From contig NZ_CP014304.1 in the NCBI RefSeq assembly GCF_001562275.1, positions 2,294,001 through 2,358,000 on the forward strand: 64,000 nt of DNA. Reading direction: 5' to 3'. Made by a program: the position numbers and the translations under genes. This DNA is from Hymenobacter sp. PAMC 26628 (GTDB lineage Bacteria; Bacteroidota; Bacteroidia; Cytophagales; Hymenobacteraceae). Of the stretch, positions 16,789 through 27,299 are shown piece by piece; positions within the stretch are counted from its first letter, which is position 1; the number at the start of each line of letters is the position of its first letter. Below the pieces are notes generated by a model, which was not told the DNA's origin, searched no databases, and worked only from the letters and a program-made list of their open reading frames with translations.

Positions 16789-18690
16789 TTACAAGGCCTT
16801 GGTAAAGCTGACCTTGATTTTCACCTGAAAGTCGGCGATGACTTTGAAAATTTCTTTCAGCGTCACCTGTTCTACTTGGGTTAGCTCCTTGGGGTCTAGG
16901 TAGTTGGTGGCGGGCATCAGGTCGTCGATGAGCTGGCGGGCCTGCTTTTTTAAGCGCATGCCCATCAGGTAGTAGTAGGCTTGCAGCAGCTCCTGGTACT
17001 CCTTCTCGGTGAACACGCCGCGCGCCCGCAGCTGGGCCAGGCGGGCCCCGGTGTTGGTTTGGAACACCTGGTGGCGCAGGGCGTACACGCGCACCAAATC
17101 CACGATGGGCGTCATGGTTTTCTTCAGATCGAACACCTTTTGGTCGCCCTGCGTGAAGGTGCGGAAGTTGCGGAAAAACGTGAGCGGCGGCTCGTACTGC
17201 AACGCGTTGGTGGCCATGTAGTGCAGGAAGCGGTCCAAGGGCCGGTCCAGCTCGGTGCGGATGAAGTCGCGCAGCTCGTCCATGATTTCGGGCTCGCCGT
17301 AGAGCAGGCGGCAGTCGAAAAACGTCGAAAACTGCATGGCCGCCTCCGGGTTCGAGTCGTCGATCCACTCGTGGTAGTTGCGCTTCCAGTGCGAGAGCGA
17401 GTGCGTCCAGCGCGGGTTTTGGGCAATGAAGCCGCCTGTGCATAGGCTCAGCCCGATCTGGTCGAGGCGGTCGGACACGGTGCTGGCGAAGCGCAGGAAG
17501 TACTCGCGCACCAGCTCGCGCTGCTCGTTGGCCTTGTCCTCGTACACGATGGCGTTGTCCTGGTCGGTGAGCAGGGTTTGCTCCTGTCGCCCTTCGCTGC
17601 CGAGCACCATGAACACGAACTTGGCCGGCGCGGGGCCCATTTCGGCCAGCACGCCCTCAATTACTTTCAGGGCGATGGTGTCGGCCACGGTCGTGATGAC
17701 TTGGTTCACCAATTCGGCCTTCACGCCGCGGCTCAGCAGCTGGTTCACGATTTCGGGCACCTTGCGCCAGCGCAGCCGCAGCTCGCGCGGCGACTGCGCC
17801 AGCTTCACGGCCTGGATGAACATGAACGGCGACTGCGCCAGGTCGCTCAGCAGCTTGTTGCGGCTGAGGAAGCCCACAAACGCGCCGCCTTTCTCGATGA
17901 GCAGGTAGCGCGTTTTGGTCTGGAACATCAGCAGGATGGCCTCGTGCACGAAGGCGTCGCTGGCGATGGACACGATGGGCGTGGCCAGGATGTCGGCCAC
18001 CGGGCGCCGGGCGTCCAGGCACTTGGCCACTACGGCGTCACGCAGCACAATATCGGTCACGTAGCCCACGATGGGGCCCCCGGCGTCGCGCACAAACAGG
18101 CAGCTCACCTTGCCGCGGGCCATGCGCTGGGCCGCTTCGAAGATGGGCGTGTCGCCGGTACACTCCACCAGGTCGCGGGTTTCGAGGGTTTCGATTTTGC
18201 GCGAATAAATCTGGTCGGCGGCGATGAAGTTTTCCTCCGGGGCGGACGTGGGGCGGATGAAGTGGGCGTACTCCTCGTTCAGCATCCGCTCGCCGTAGCG
18301 GGTGGTGAAGTAGTGGAAGAAGTCCTTGTAGGCCAGGCACAGGGCCCTAAAATCGCGCCGGTGCAGGAAGTACAGCCGCGTGCCTTTGCGCGCCACCACC
18401 GTGCGGATGGAGCGCTTCTTATTCAACAAAATGGACATGCCGCCGTAGCAGGCCCCCGGGCCGTACTCCTCGGGCAGGCGCTTGTGCTGCTCGCTGTCGT
18501 AGAAAAACGTTTCGTAGCTGCCGGCCACCAGCAGGTCCACGCCGCGCAGCTTGGTCACGTCCTGCTTATAAATCAGGGTTTCCTTGGCGTATTCCACCGC
18601 CTGGAGCAGGTCGGCCACGCCGGCCAGCACCTCGGTGGGCAGCTCACTAAAAGGCTGCACGGTTTGCAAAAAAGCGAGGCGATTATCCAT
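16789..18690 (-). CDS. Cyclic-nucleotide-binding, CBS and DUF294 nucleotidyltransferase-like protein
   Basis: 633 residues from the ATG at 18690. Domains in order: a cyclic-nucleotide-binding-like domain (about 1-130, containing GPGACYGGMSILLNKKRSIR), two CBS domains (about 165-285; VGYVTDIVLRD, FVGFLSRNKLLSD), a DUF294 nucleotidyltransferase-like domain (VLGSEGRQEQTLLTDQDNA near 370) and the DUF294 C-terminal domain. Such proteins look like ligand-sensing regulators related to GlnD-type transferases; the substrate is not known. The start overlaps the end of the exonuclease gene by 8 bases, and this pairing with a DnaQ-like exonuclease is seen in other bacteria. Confidence 0.85.
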   Translation of the reverse strand: MDNRLAFLQTVQPFSELPTEVLAGVADLLQAVEYAKETLIYKQDVTKLRGVDLLVAGSYETFFYDSEQHKRLPEEYGPGACYGGMSILLNKKRSIRTVVARKGTRLYFLHRRDFRALCLAYKDFFHYFTTRYGERMLNEEYAHFIRPTSAPEENFIAADQIYSRKIETLETRDLVECTGDTPIFEAAQRMARGKVSCLFVRDAGGPIVGYVTDIVLRDAVVAKCLDARRPVADILATPIVSIASDAFVHEAILLMFQTKTRYLLIEKGGAFVGFLSRNKLLSDLAQSPFMFIQAVKLAQSPRELRLRWRKVPEIVNQLLSRGVKAELVNQVITTVADTIALKVIEGVLAEMGPAPAKFVFMVLGSEGRQEQTLLTDQDNAIVYEDKANEQRELVREYFLRFASTVSDRLDQIGLSLCTGGFIAQNPRWTHSLSHWKRNYHEWIDDSNPEAAMQFSTFFDCRLLYGEPEIMDELRDFIRTELDRPLDRFLHYMATNALQYEPPLTFFRNFRTFTQGDQKVFDLKKTMTPIVDLVRVYALRHQVFQTNTGARLAQLRARGVFTEKEYQELLQAYYYLMGMRLKKQARQLIDDLMPATNYLDPKELTQVEQVTLKEIFKVIADFQVKIKVSFTKAL

Positions 18691-19420
18691 AGTAATAGTA
18701 TAGCCAAATAAGAAAGAGCAACACCAGCGCGCCCGATGCCCCGGCCGCCCACCGCCGCCCCTGGGGCCCAAGCCACGCGAAGGGCCCCGCGGCCACGGGC
18801 TCGGCCAGCGGCACCTGCTGGGCCAGGCTGGCCTCGGTGAGGTAGCCGGTGCGCCAAAGCTCGAAAAAGCACTCGGCCGTGGCTTCGGCGTCGGTTTGGG
18901 CGTCGTGGTGGCGGTCCAGCGGCTCGTGGAACAAGTGTTCGTAGAGCTCGTTCAGGCGCAGCAGCTGGCGGCCGGGCGGGGGCCCCAGCGCGCGCGCCAG
19001 GGGCCCCGTGGGCAGCATGGTGCAAAACGTGGGCAGCCCCGGCAGCGGGTTGGGCAGCCCCGCCCGGTGGAAGCCCACGCCCAGCATGTGGAAATCGAGT
19101 TGCACGAAGTGGCCCACCACCAGCGGCTTATACTGCGCCAGGTCGGCGGCCAGGCTGGTAAGCACGGGGCCTAGGTCCTGCCCTTCGGCTGCCAGAAACT
19201 CGGTACTGAGGCCGTGGATGGCCTGGGCCGTGGGCTGCATGGTGCCGGCGGGCACGCGCAGGTAGTAGTTTTCGGCCTTCACCAGGGCCCCGGCGCGGGT
19301 GTACACCACCCAGGCCAGCTGGGCCAGGTGGGGCCAGGCCGCGTCGTCGGCGTAGGGCCGCCGCCAGCCGGCGGGCAGGCCGGTGGTTTCGGTGTCGACG
19401 AAGAGCAAGTAGTCTTGCAC
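18683..19420 (-). CDS. DnaQ-like 3'-5' exonuclease with C-terminal membrane segment
   Basis: 245 residues from a GTG at 19420 immediately before QDYLLFVDTETTG; no ATG is suitably placed and longer starts add low-complexity residues. DEDDh motifs: DTET (Exo I), VGHFVQLDFHML (Exo II, His where Asn is usual) and HDAQTDAEATAE (Exo III). The last 20 residues, after GRRWAAGASG, form a hydrophobic helix ending in LLFLIWLYYYYG, so the protein appears tail-anchored in the inner membrane, which is unusual for this family. It precedes and overlaps the DUF294/CBS gene and probably works with it. Confidence 0.75.
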   Translation of the reverse strand: MQDYLLFVDTETTGLPAGWRRPYADDAAWPHLAQLAWVVYTRAGALVKAENYYLRVPAGTMQPTAQAIHGLSTEFLAAEGQDLGPVLTSLAADLAQYKPLVVGHFVQLDFHMLGVGFHRAGLPNPLPGLPTFCTMLPTGPLARALGPPPGRQLLRLNELYEHLFHEPLDRHHDAQTDAEATAECFFELWRTGYLTEASLAQQVPLAEPVAAGPFAWLGPQGRRWAAGASGALVLLFLIWLYYYYG

Positions 19421-19588
19421 CGGGCAGGGCGGGCGAAAATGGGGAGCGAATGGCGCAAAGCTAGGGGCCCCGGCGAGCAAAACTTGGGCGCGGGGCCCCC
19501 ACTTGCGCGGCTTCTTGCGTAAACAAGGCGGTGGTTTCGCAAAGAAAGCCCACCTTCGCACCCGCATCTCTGCTCATTCCCCTCCGAT

Positions 19589-22411
19589 ATGAACCCACTG
19601 GTTGCCATCCGCCCCCTCGACCAAAGCATCTGGCTCGACTTCATCCGCCGCAAAATTCTCATCAACGGCGAGTTGCAGAAGCTCATCACCGACGACCAGC
19701 TCCGTGGCGTCACGTCCAACCCCGCCATTTTTGAGAAAGCCATCGGCGGCAGCGACGACTACGACAACGCCATTAAGGCCCTGGCCCTGCAAGGCAAGTC
19801 GACCAACGACATCTACGAAGCGCTGGCCATTGCCGACGTGCAGGCCGCCTGCGACCTATTCCGCCCGCTGTACGACGGCGCGGGCAACGCCGGCGACGGC
19901 TACGTGAGCCTCGAAGTATCGCCCAAGCTGGTGCACGACACCGCCGGCACCATTGCTGAGGGCCTGCGCTTCTGGAAGGCCGTGGACCGGCCCAACGTGA
20001 TGATCAAAGTGCCCGCCACGCTGGAGGGCCTGCCCGCCATTCGCAAGCTGATTTCAGAAGGCGTGAACGTGAACGTGACGCTGATTTTCAGCGTGGAGCG
20101 CTATAAGGCCGTGGCCGAAGCCTTCCTCGCCGGCCTCGAAGACCGTCTGCAAGCCGGCCAGCCCATCGCGCGCATCGACTCGGTGGCCAGCTTCTTCCTC
20201 AGCCGCATCGACGTGCTGATTGACCCGCAGCTGGATCAACTGGTGGCCGGCGGCGGCGACCAGGCCCAAATTGCCGGGCCCCTGGTGGGCCAGGTGGCCG
20301 TGGCCAGCGCTAAGCAGGCGTATCAGGACTACAAGAAGATTTTCGCCGGGCCCCGTTGGGACGCGCTGAAGGCCAAGGGCGCCGAGTCGCAGCGCCTGTT
20401 GTGGGCCAGCACCGGCAACAAAAACCCGAAGTACGACGACCTCAAGTACGTCGACGGCCTCATTGGGCCCCACACCGTGAACACCATTCCGCTGGAAACC
20501 CTGAACCTGTTCCGCGAGAAGGGCCAGCCCGCCGTGCGCCTCGAGGACGACCTCAACCAGGTGGCCGCCGTGCTAAAGGCGCTGCCCACCGTGGGCCTCG
20601 ACCTGGAGGGCCTGGCCCACGAGCTGGAAGTGGACGGCGCCAAGAAATTCAACGAGCCCTTCGGCAAGCTGATGGACTCGCTGGACAAGAAGCGCGTGGC
20701 CGCACTAGCCGAAACCACCGCCTCCGCCACCCTGCAACTGGGCCAGCACCAGGGCGCAGTAGACGCTAAGCTGCAAGAATTTAACGCCGCCCAGTTCACC
20801 CAAGGCTTCTGGAACACGGACGCTGCGCTGTGGACCGACGACGCGGAGGCCCAGCAGAGCATCCGCGACTTCACGGGCTGGCTACGGGTAGCCGAAACGA
20901 TGGTGTCGGTCGTGCCGGCCCTCGAAACCTTCGTGAACGAAGTGAAAGCCGCCGGCTTCAAGCACGTGCTCGTGATGGGCATGGGCGGTAGCTCGATGGC
21001 CCCCATCGTGTTCCAGAAATCCTTCCCGCAAGGCGAAGGTGGCCTGCCCATTTCCATCCTCGACACCACCGACCCCGGCACGGTGCGCCACTTCGAAGAG
21101 ACGCTGCCGCTGGCCGACACGCTGTTCATTGTGGCCAGCAAGTCGGGCACCACGGCCGAGCCCCTGGCCTTCGGCGACTACTTCTACGACAAAGTAAAAG
21201 CCATCAAAGGCGACAAGGCCGGCGAGAACTTCGTGGCCATTACCGACCCGGGCTCGAAATTCATCGCCACGGCCAACGGCCTGGGCTACCGCCACGTGTT
21301 CCTCAACTTTGACTCGGTGGGCGGCCGCTTCTCGGCCCTCACCTACTTCGGCTTGGTGCCGGCCGCGCTGTACGGCCTGAACGTGGGCGAAATTCTGGAG
21401 CGCGCGATCCGTATGATGCGCGCCTGCGGTGCCTACGGCCCTGTGGACCAAAACCCCGGCCTAGCCCTGGGCACGGCCTTAGGCGTGCTGGCCACGCAGG
21501 GCCGCGACAAGCTGACGCTCGTCACGCCCCCCTCGCTGAGCGACCTGGGCCTGTGGCTGGAGCAACTCACGGCCGAGAGCACCGGCAAGCACGGCAAGGG
21601 CATTTTGCCCGTAGCTGGCGAGCCCGTGGGGGCCCCGGACACGTACGGCCACGACCGGGTGTTTGTGTACGTGGGCTATGAGGGCGACGCTGACCTTTCT
21701 AATCAACATGCACTTGATGCTCTGCTTCACGCTGGCCATCCAGTAATCACCATTCGCTTGAAGGATGCGCTGGACCTGGGCCAGGAGTTTTTCCGTTGGG
21801 AAATGGCTATTTCGGTGGTGGGCGCCGTGCTGCGCATCAACCCCTTCGACCAGCCCAACGTGCAGGAAAGCAAAACGGCCACCGACCGCCTGATGAAAGT
21901 AGTGGCCGAAGAAGGCCACTTGCCCGAGCAGGAAAAAGCGCTGTCGGCCGGCGGCCTCGACTACTACGGCGTGCCGAAAGCAACCGACGCCGCGCACTTG
22001 ATTGCCAATTTCTTCAAGCAAGCCAAGGCGGGTGATTTTGTGTCCATCCAAGCCTACCTCACCGAATCGCCAGCGTTGAACGCGGCCTTCGACAAGCTGC
22101 GCACCAGCCTGATGGTGCGCCTGCACACGGCCACCACGTTCGGCTACGGGCCGCGCTTCCTGCACTCCACCGGCCAGTACCACAAGGGGGGCCCCAACAC
22201 CGGCCTGTTCTTGCAGCTCACCGCCGACCACAACCCCGACCTGCCGCTGCCGGGCCGCTCCTACACCTTCGGCACCCTCGAAAACGCCCAGGCACAGGGC
22301 GACCTGGAGGCCCTGCAGAAGTACGAGCGCCGGGCCCTGCACGTGCATCTCGGCGCGGACGCGCTACAAGGCGTACAGGCCATCCAGACGGCTTTCGACG
22401 CCCAGGCCTAG
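19589..22411 (+). CDS. Bifunctional transaldolase/glucose-6-phosphate isomerase
   Basis: 940 residues. The first about 370 are a transaldolase (LRGVTSNPAIFEKAIGGSDD; the Schiff-base Lys is in NVMIKVPATLEG). The rest is a glucose-6-phosphate isomerase: MGMGGSSMAP, VASKSGTTAEPL, and TGQYHKGGPNTGLF near the end. One polypeptide would link the non-oxidative pentose phosphate pathway to glycolysis in the cytoplasm. Such fusions are known in several bacterial groups and the length fits. It is a single gene, divergent from the exonuclease gene. Confidence 0.93.
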   Translation: MNPLVAIRPLDQSIWLDFIRRKILINGELQKLITDDQLRGVTSNPAIFEKAIGGSDDYDNAIKALALQGKSTNDIYEALAIADVQAACDLFRPLYDGAGNAGDGYVSLEVSPKLVHDTAGTIAEGLRFWKAVDRPNVMIKVPATLEGLPAIRKLISEGVNVNVTLIFSVERYKAVAEAFLAGLEDRLQAGQPIARIDSVASFFLSRIDVLIDPQLDQLVAGGGDQAQIAGPLVGQVAVASAKQAYQDYKKIFAGPRWDALKAKGAESQRLLWASTGNKNPKYDDLKYVDGLIGPHTVNTIPLETLNLFREKGQPAVRLEDDLNQVAAVLKALPTVGLDLEGLAHELEVDGAKKFNEPFGKLMDSLDKKRVAALAETTASATLQLGQHQGAVDAKLQEFNAAQFTQGFWNTDAALWTDDAEAQQSIRDFTGWLRVAETMVSVVPALETFVNEVKAAGFKHVLVMGMGGSSMAPIVFQKSFPQGEGGLPISILDTTDPGTVRHFEETLPLADTLFIVASKSGTTAEPLAFGDYFYDKVKAIKGDKAGENFVAITDPGSKFIATANGLGYRHVFLNFDSVGGRFSALTYFGLVPAALYGLNVGEILERAIRMMRACGAYGPVDQNPGLALGTALGVLATQGRDKLTLVTPPSLSDLGLWLEQLTAESTGKHGKGILPVAGEPVGAPDTYGHDRVFVYVGYEGDADLSNQHALDALLHAGHPVITIRLKDALDLGQEFFRWEMAISVVGAVLRINPFDQPNVQESKTATDRLMKVVAEEGHLPEQEKALSAGGLDYYGVPKATDAAHLIANFFKQAKAGDFVSIQAYLTESPALNAAFDKLRTSLMVRLHTATTFGYGPRFLHSTGQYHKGGPNTGLFLQLTADHNPDLPLPGRSYTFGTLENAQAQGDLEALQKYERRALHVHLGADALQGVQAIQTAFDAQA

Positions 22412-22425
22412 CCGCCAATGCCCTG

Positions 22426-22461
22426 AAAAGGCCCGCCGCGCACCGCACGGCGGGCCTTTTT
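22426..22461 (+). terminator. Terminator after transaldolase-PGI
   Basis: Perfect 13-bp stem AAAAGGCCCGCCG/CGGCGGGCCTTTT with a 9-base loop and T-run. Confidence 0.85.
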
Positions 22462-22506
22462 GCTAAGTTTGTGGTTCTCTCCGATCCTGCCTTCTCCCCC
22501 TAATTT

Positions 22507-23964
<1,458 letters not shown>

Positions 23965-23976
23965 GTTGCCAAGATT

Positions 23977-24061
23977 GGTCATGCTGACGAAGGAAGCATC
24001 TTCTCAGGCTAGAATTATTGCCGCTGGCGTGAAAAGATGCTTCCTTCGTCAGCATGACACC
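23977..24061. repeat. Palindromic 3'-end repeat, family A, copy 3
   Basis: Arms GGTCATGCTGACGAAGGAAG (from 23977) and its inverted partner ending at 24061. Both arms carry GACGAAGGAAGC where copy 1 has GAGCGCAGCCGAAGC. It lies between tandem genes pepA-like and pdxA, 12 bases before the pdxA start. Confidence 0.8.
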
Positions 24062-24072
24062 TTGTAAACGTT

Positions 24073-25107
24073 ATGCCTAAAACCCTCCCCCGCCTCGGTT
24101 TTTCCGTGGGCGACCTCGCCGGTATCGGCCCCGAAGTCATTTATAAAACGCTCCTCGACGAGCGGGTTCTCAAGTTGTGTACCCCGGTAGTTTACGGCAC
24201 GGCCACGGCCCTGTTCGACGAATTCCCGGTCCCCAAAGACGCCGAGCCACTGGCTTTCCGGCAGTTGCGCGACTCCGCCGACATTGCCCCCGGCCGCCTG
24301 AACGCCGTGACCTGCTGGGACGAAGACTTTCACCTGGCCCCCGGCCAACCCTCGGCCGCGACCGGCCAAGCGGCCCGCGAGAGCCTGCTTGCCGCCAGCC
24401 GCGACCTCAAGGCCGGCCTGCTCGACGGCCTCGTGACGGCCCCCATCAGCAAGGAAAACACCCAGGGCCCCGACTTCCGCTACCCCGGCCACACTGAATT
24501 TCTGACGGCCTACTTTGGAGCCCCCGAGAGCCTGATGCTGCTGGCCGACGACGAATCGGGCCTGCGCGTGGCCACCGCCACCGGCCACGTGGCCTTGCGC
24601 GACGTGCCCTCCCGCCTCACGCCCGACCTGCTGCGCAAGAAGATTCAGCTGCTGCTCAAGTCGTTGAAGACCGATTTTGGCATCGACAAGCCCCGCGTGG
24701 CCGTGCTGGGCCTCAACCCCCACGCCGGCGAAAACGGCCTGCTTGGCGGCGAGGAAACTGCCGTAGTGGAGCCCGTGCTCAAGCAATTTTTGCACGACGG
24801 CCACCTCGTGTTCGGGCCCTACCCGGCCGATGGCTATTTCGGCACCGGGCAGTTCCGGCAGTTCGACGCCACCCTGTCGCTTTACCACGACCAGGGCCTG
24901 ATTCCGTTCAAGCTACTGGCCTTCGAGCGGGGCGTCAATTTCACGGCCGGCCTGCCCGTGGTGCGCACCTCGCCCGACCACGGCACGGCCTACGGCATTG
25001 CCGGCCAGTACCGGGCCGATGCGTCGTCGTTCCGAGCGGCCGTGTTTATGGCCGCCGACATCTGGCGGCAGCGCCAAGCGGCAGCCGAGCCGCGCAGCGC
25101 CCGGTAA
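24073..25107 (+). CDS. pdxA: 4-hydroxythreonine-4-phosphate dehydrogenase PdxA
   Basis: 344 residues. The family signature is clear: FSVGDLAGIGPEVIYKTL at the start, VTAPISKE, the metal-binding His in YPGHTEFL, LNPHAGENG and SLYHDQGLIPFK. The enzyme oxidises 4-phosphohydroxy-L-threonine with NAD in the DXP-independent-of-glyceraldehyde branch leading to pyridoxine phosphate, and uses a divalent metal. It stands just upstream of the DUF177-rpmF cluster, as is common in Bacteroidota. Confidence 0.94.
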   Translation: MPKTLPRLGFSVGDLAGIGPEVIYKTLLDERVLKLCTPVVYGTATALFDEFPVPKDAEPLAFRQLRDSADIAPGRLNAVTCWDEDFHLAPGQPSAATGQAARESLLAASRDLKAGLLDGLVTAPISKENTQGPDFRYPGHTEFLTAYFGAPESLMLLADDESGLRVATATGHVALRDVPSRLTPDLLRKKIQLLLKSLKTDFGIDKPRVAVLGLNPHAGENGLLGGEETAVVEPVLKQFLHDGHLVFGPYPADGYFGTGQFRQFDATLSLYHDQGLIPFKLLAFERGVNFTAGLPVVRTSPDHGTAYGIAGQYRADASSFRAAVFMAADIWRQRQAAAEPRSAR

Positions 25108-25152
25108 GCCGCTTGCGGGCAAAGCGTTGGGGCCCAAAATGAGGCCGCATGC

Positions 25153-25182
25153 TTGCCCAATCACCGAATTTTCGTACTTTTG
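25153..25182 (+). promoter_or_regulatory. Bacteroidota-type promoter upstream of DUF177
   Basis: TTG (25153-25155), a 19-base spacer and TACTTTTG (25175-25182), matching the -33/-7 pattern (TTTG, TAnnTTTG) of the Bacteroidota housekeeping sigma factor. It would drive the DUF177-rpmF-plsX cluster. Confidence 0.65.
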
Positions 25183-25204
25183 CACCCTGCTAGTGCGTAC
25201 CCCC

Positions 25205-25738
25205 GTGAAAAAAGAAAGCCAATACGACTTGAATCTGGTGAAGCTGGGCCCCAAAACGGTTCGCTTTGACTACGAGCTGGGGCCCGATTTCTTCGCCCTC
25301 TTCGAAACCCCGCTCGTGGAGCAGGGCCAGCTGCACGCCGAAGTAGATGCTACGCGCACCGAGCGCCTGCTCACGCTCAACTTCCACATCACGGGCACCG
25401 TGGGACTGGCCTGCGACCGCAGCCTCGACGAGTACGACCAGCCGCTGGACATCGAAGAGACGCTGCTGGTGCGCTTCGGCGACGAAAACAAAGAGCTGGA
25501 CGACAACGTGTTGCAGATTACGCCCGACACCCAGGTGTTGCCCCTTGCCCAGCACCTCTACGACTACATTGGCCTGGCGCTGCCCATGAAACGGCTGCAC
25601 CCGCGCTTCCAAAACGAGCCCGACGAATACCCCGACGCGCCCACCAAACACATTTTTTCGACCAGCCGCGACCAGGACGATTCTGATGACGACGAGCCGG
25701 CCGACCCGCGCTGGGCCGCCCTCCGCAACTTAAACTAA
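25205..25738 (+). CDS. DUF177 (YceD-like) protein
   Basis: 177 residues from a GTG at 25205, just before KKESQYDLNLVKLG; another GTG at 25193 is possible. The conserved DUF177 core is present: NFHITGTVGLACDRSLDEYD with the single Cys, then IEETLLVRFG. The family is co-transcribed with rpmF across bacteria and is implicated in 23S rRNA accumulation and large-subunit biogenesis. The C-terminus is acidic (DDSDDDEPADPRW). The position directly before rpmF supports the call. Confidence 0.88.
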   Translation: MKKESQYDLNLVKLGPKTVRFDYELGPDFFALFETPLVEQGQLHAEVDATRTERLLTLNFHITGTVGLACDRSLDEYDQPLDIEETLLVRFGDENKELDDNVLQITPDTQVLPLAQHLYDYIGLALPMKRLHPRFQNEPDEYPDAPTKHIFSTSRDQDDSDDDEPADPRWAALRNLN

Positions 25739-25874
25739 ACCCGTTGATTTCATAGGCTGGCCCGGGGAGGTCAGTCCGCCAGCTGGCGCCGGCGCGTTAT
25801 CAATTTGTTCCCCATGCGGCCTCCGTCGGCCGCGCCATTCATTCAACATCTCCACTTTCAACGCTCCCTGACTC

Positions 25875-26099
25875 ATGGCCCATCCTAAGCGCCGCACCTC
25901 CTCTTCCGTTCGCGACAAACGCCGCAGCCACCACAAACTGACCCCTAAGGCCGTGACCCTGTGCTCAAACACCGGCGAGCTGCACCTGCGCCACAAGGCC
26001 TACGTGGTGGACGGCGACCTGTACCTGCACGGCAAAGTAGCCATCAAGAACTTCAGCAAAGTGGCCGCCGCGGCCGCGCCCGATACCGACGAGGAATAG
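25875..26099 (+). CDS. rpmF: 50S ribosomal protein L32
   Basis: 74 residues. MAHPKRRTSSSVRDKRRSHH is the standard L32 start with its Lys/Arg-rich N-terminus. Only one of the usual four zinc-binding cysteines (VTLCSNTG) remains, so this is a zinc-free type of L32. The C-terminal acidic tail is longer than in many homologues. It sits between DUF177 and plsX. Confidence 0.94.
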   Translation: MAHPKRRTSSSVRDKRRSHHKLTPKAVTLCSNTGELHLRHKAYVVDGDLYLHGKVAIKNFSKVAAAAAPDTDEE

Positions 26100-26100
26100 C

Positions 26101-26183
26101 CCGCGAAGTCGTTACTTCGCGGCACCGGAGGCATTCCGGGCCGGCCCCCTCCCCGGACGGGGGCCGGTTCGGAATGCTTTTTT
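26101..26183 (+). terminator. Double hairpin after rpmF
   Basis: A perfect 9-bp hairpin CCGCGAAGT/ACTTCGCGG (26101-26122) is followed by a longer stem (26130-26149 with 26158-26177) ending in a run of T. It would attenuate or stop transcription before plsX. Confidence 0.7.
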
Positions 26184-26221
26184 GTGGGAACCCTATCCGC
26201 TGAATTCCTAATTACTTGTTC

Positions 26222-27163
26222 ATGAAAATTGCCCTGGACGCCATGGGCGGCGATTTCGCCCCCCAGGCTGCCGTCGCGGGGGCGCTGCTGGCCGCCGAAC
26301 GGCTCGCCGGCAAAGCCACCATCGTTCTAATTGGCCAGGAAGACGCGGTGCGGCACTTGCTGCCCACCACCGGTTTCGCGCCGGACGCGTTCGAATTCGT
26401 GCCCGCCTCGCAGGTCATCGAGATGGGCGAGCACCCCACCAAGGCCTACCAGCAAAAGCAGGATTCCAGCATTGCCGTGGGCTACCGCCTGCTGCACAGC
26501 GGCGAAGTCGAAGCGTTTTGCTCGGCCGGTAGCACGGGGGCCATGCTCGTGGGCGCTATGTTCACGGTGAAAACAGTGCCGGGTGTGTTGCGGCCGGCCA
26601 TCGCCAACTTCGTTCCCAAGCTCAACGGCGAGTTTGGCATCCTGCTCGACGTGGGGGCCAACGCCGAGTGCAAGCCCGAAATGCTGGAGCAGTTTGGCGA
26701 GCTTGGCTCGCTTTACGCCCAGTACGTACTGGGCGTTGCCCACCCCCGGGTGGGCCTGATGAACCTCGGCGAGGAAGAAGGCAAGGGTACGGCCCTCACC
26801 CAAGCAGCTCACCAGCTACTGAAAATAAACCCCCACATCAATTTTGTGGGCAACCTCGAAGGCCGTGACCTGTTCAACGACAAGGCTCACGTAGTAGTCT
26901 GCGACGGTTTTACAGGCAATATCCTCCTGAAAATGGCCGAGTCGGTGTATGAAATCCTAGCCGAGAAAAACATGCACGACCCGTTCTTCGACCGCTTTAA
27001 TTACGAGGCCATTGGGGGCTCGCCCATCTTGGGCGTCAACGACAACGCCATCATCGGCCACGGGCTCAGTACGCCCACGGCTATCGGCAACATGCTGGTG
27101 CAGGGCTACAACATGGCCGCCTCCGGTATTGTCGACCAAATTAAAGCTACTTTTAAATCCTGA
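26222..27163 (+). CDS. plsX: Phosphate acyltransferase PlsX
   Basis: 313 residues from the ATG at 26222 (MKIALDAMGGDFAPQAAVAG), the canonical PlsX start. Other family patches are FCSAGSTGAML, LNGEFGILLDVGANAECKPE and VCDGFTGNILLKMAES. PlsX converts acyl-ACP to acyl-phosphate for phospholipid synthesis at the inner membrane surface. It lies in the conserved order rpmF-plsX-fabH. Confidence 0.95.
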   Translation: MKIALDAMGGDFAPQAAVAGALLAAERLAGKATIVLIGQEDAVRHLLPTTGFAPDAFEFVPASQVIEMGEHPTKAYQQKQDSSIAVGYRLLHSGEVEAFCSAGSTGAMLVGAMFTVKTVPGVLRPAIANFVPKLNGEFGILLDVGANAECKPEMLEQFGELGSLYAQYVLGVAHPRVGLMNLGEEEGKGTALTQAAHQLLKINPHINFVGNLEGRDLFNDKAHVVVCDGFTGNILLKMAESVYEILAEKNMHDPFFDRFNYEAIGGSPILGVNDNAIIGHGLSTPTAIGNMLVQGYNMAASGIVDQIKATFKS

Positions 27164-27186
27164 CCGGGGGCTACGGCCCCCTGCTG

Positions 27187-27213
27187 AAAAATCCGGCCCC
27201 GGCCGGATTTTTT
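27187..27213 (+). terminator. Terminator after plsX
   Basis: Perfect 12-bp stem AAAAATCCGGCC/GGCCGGATTTTT with a 2-base loop. Confidence 0.8.
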
Positions 27214-27286
27214 GGTAATAAGCCGGTTAGGGCCGCGTTGGGCACCCCGGCCTAGCCCTTAGCCCTCGTTTCTCCCGTCCCGCCCC

Positions 27287-27294
27287 TACTTTTG
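27287..27294 (+). promoter_or_regulatory. Promoter -7 box just before fabH
   Basis: TACTTTTG matches TAnnTTTG and ends 5 bases before the fabH ATG. If used, the message would have almost no leader. No good -33 box was seen. Confidence 0.5.
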
Positions 27295-27299
27295 CCCGT

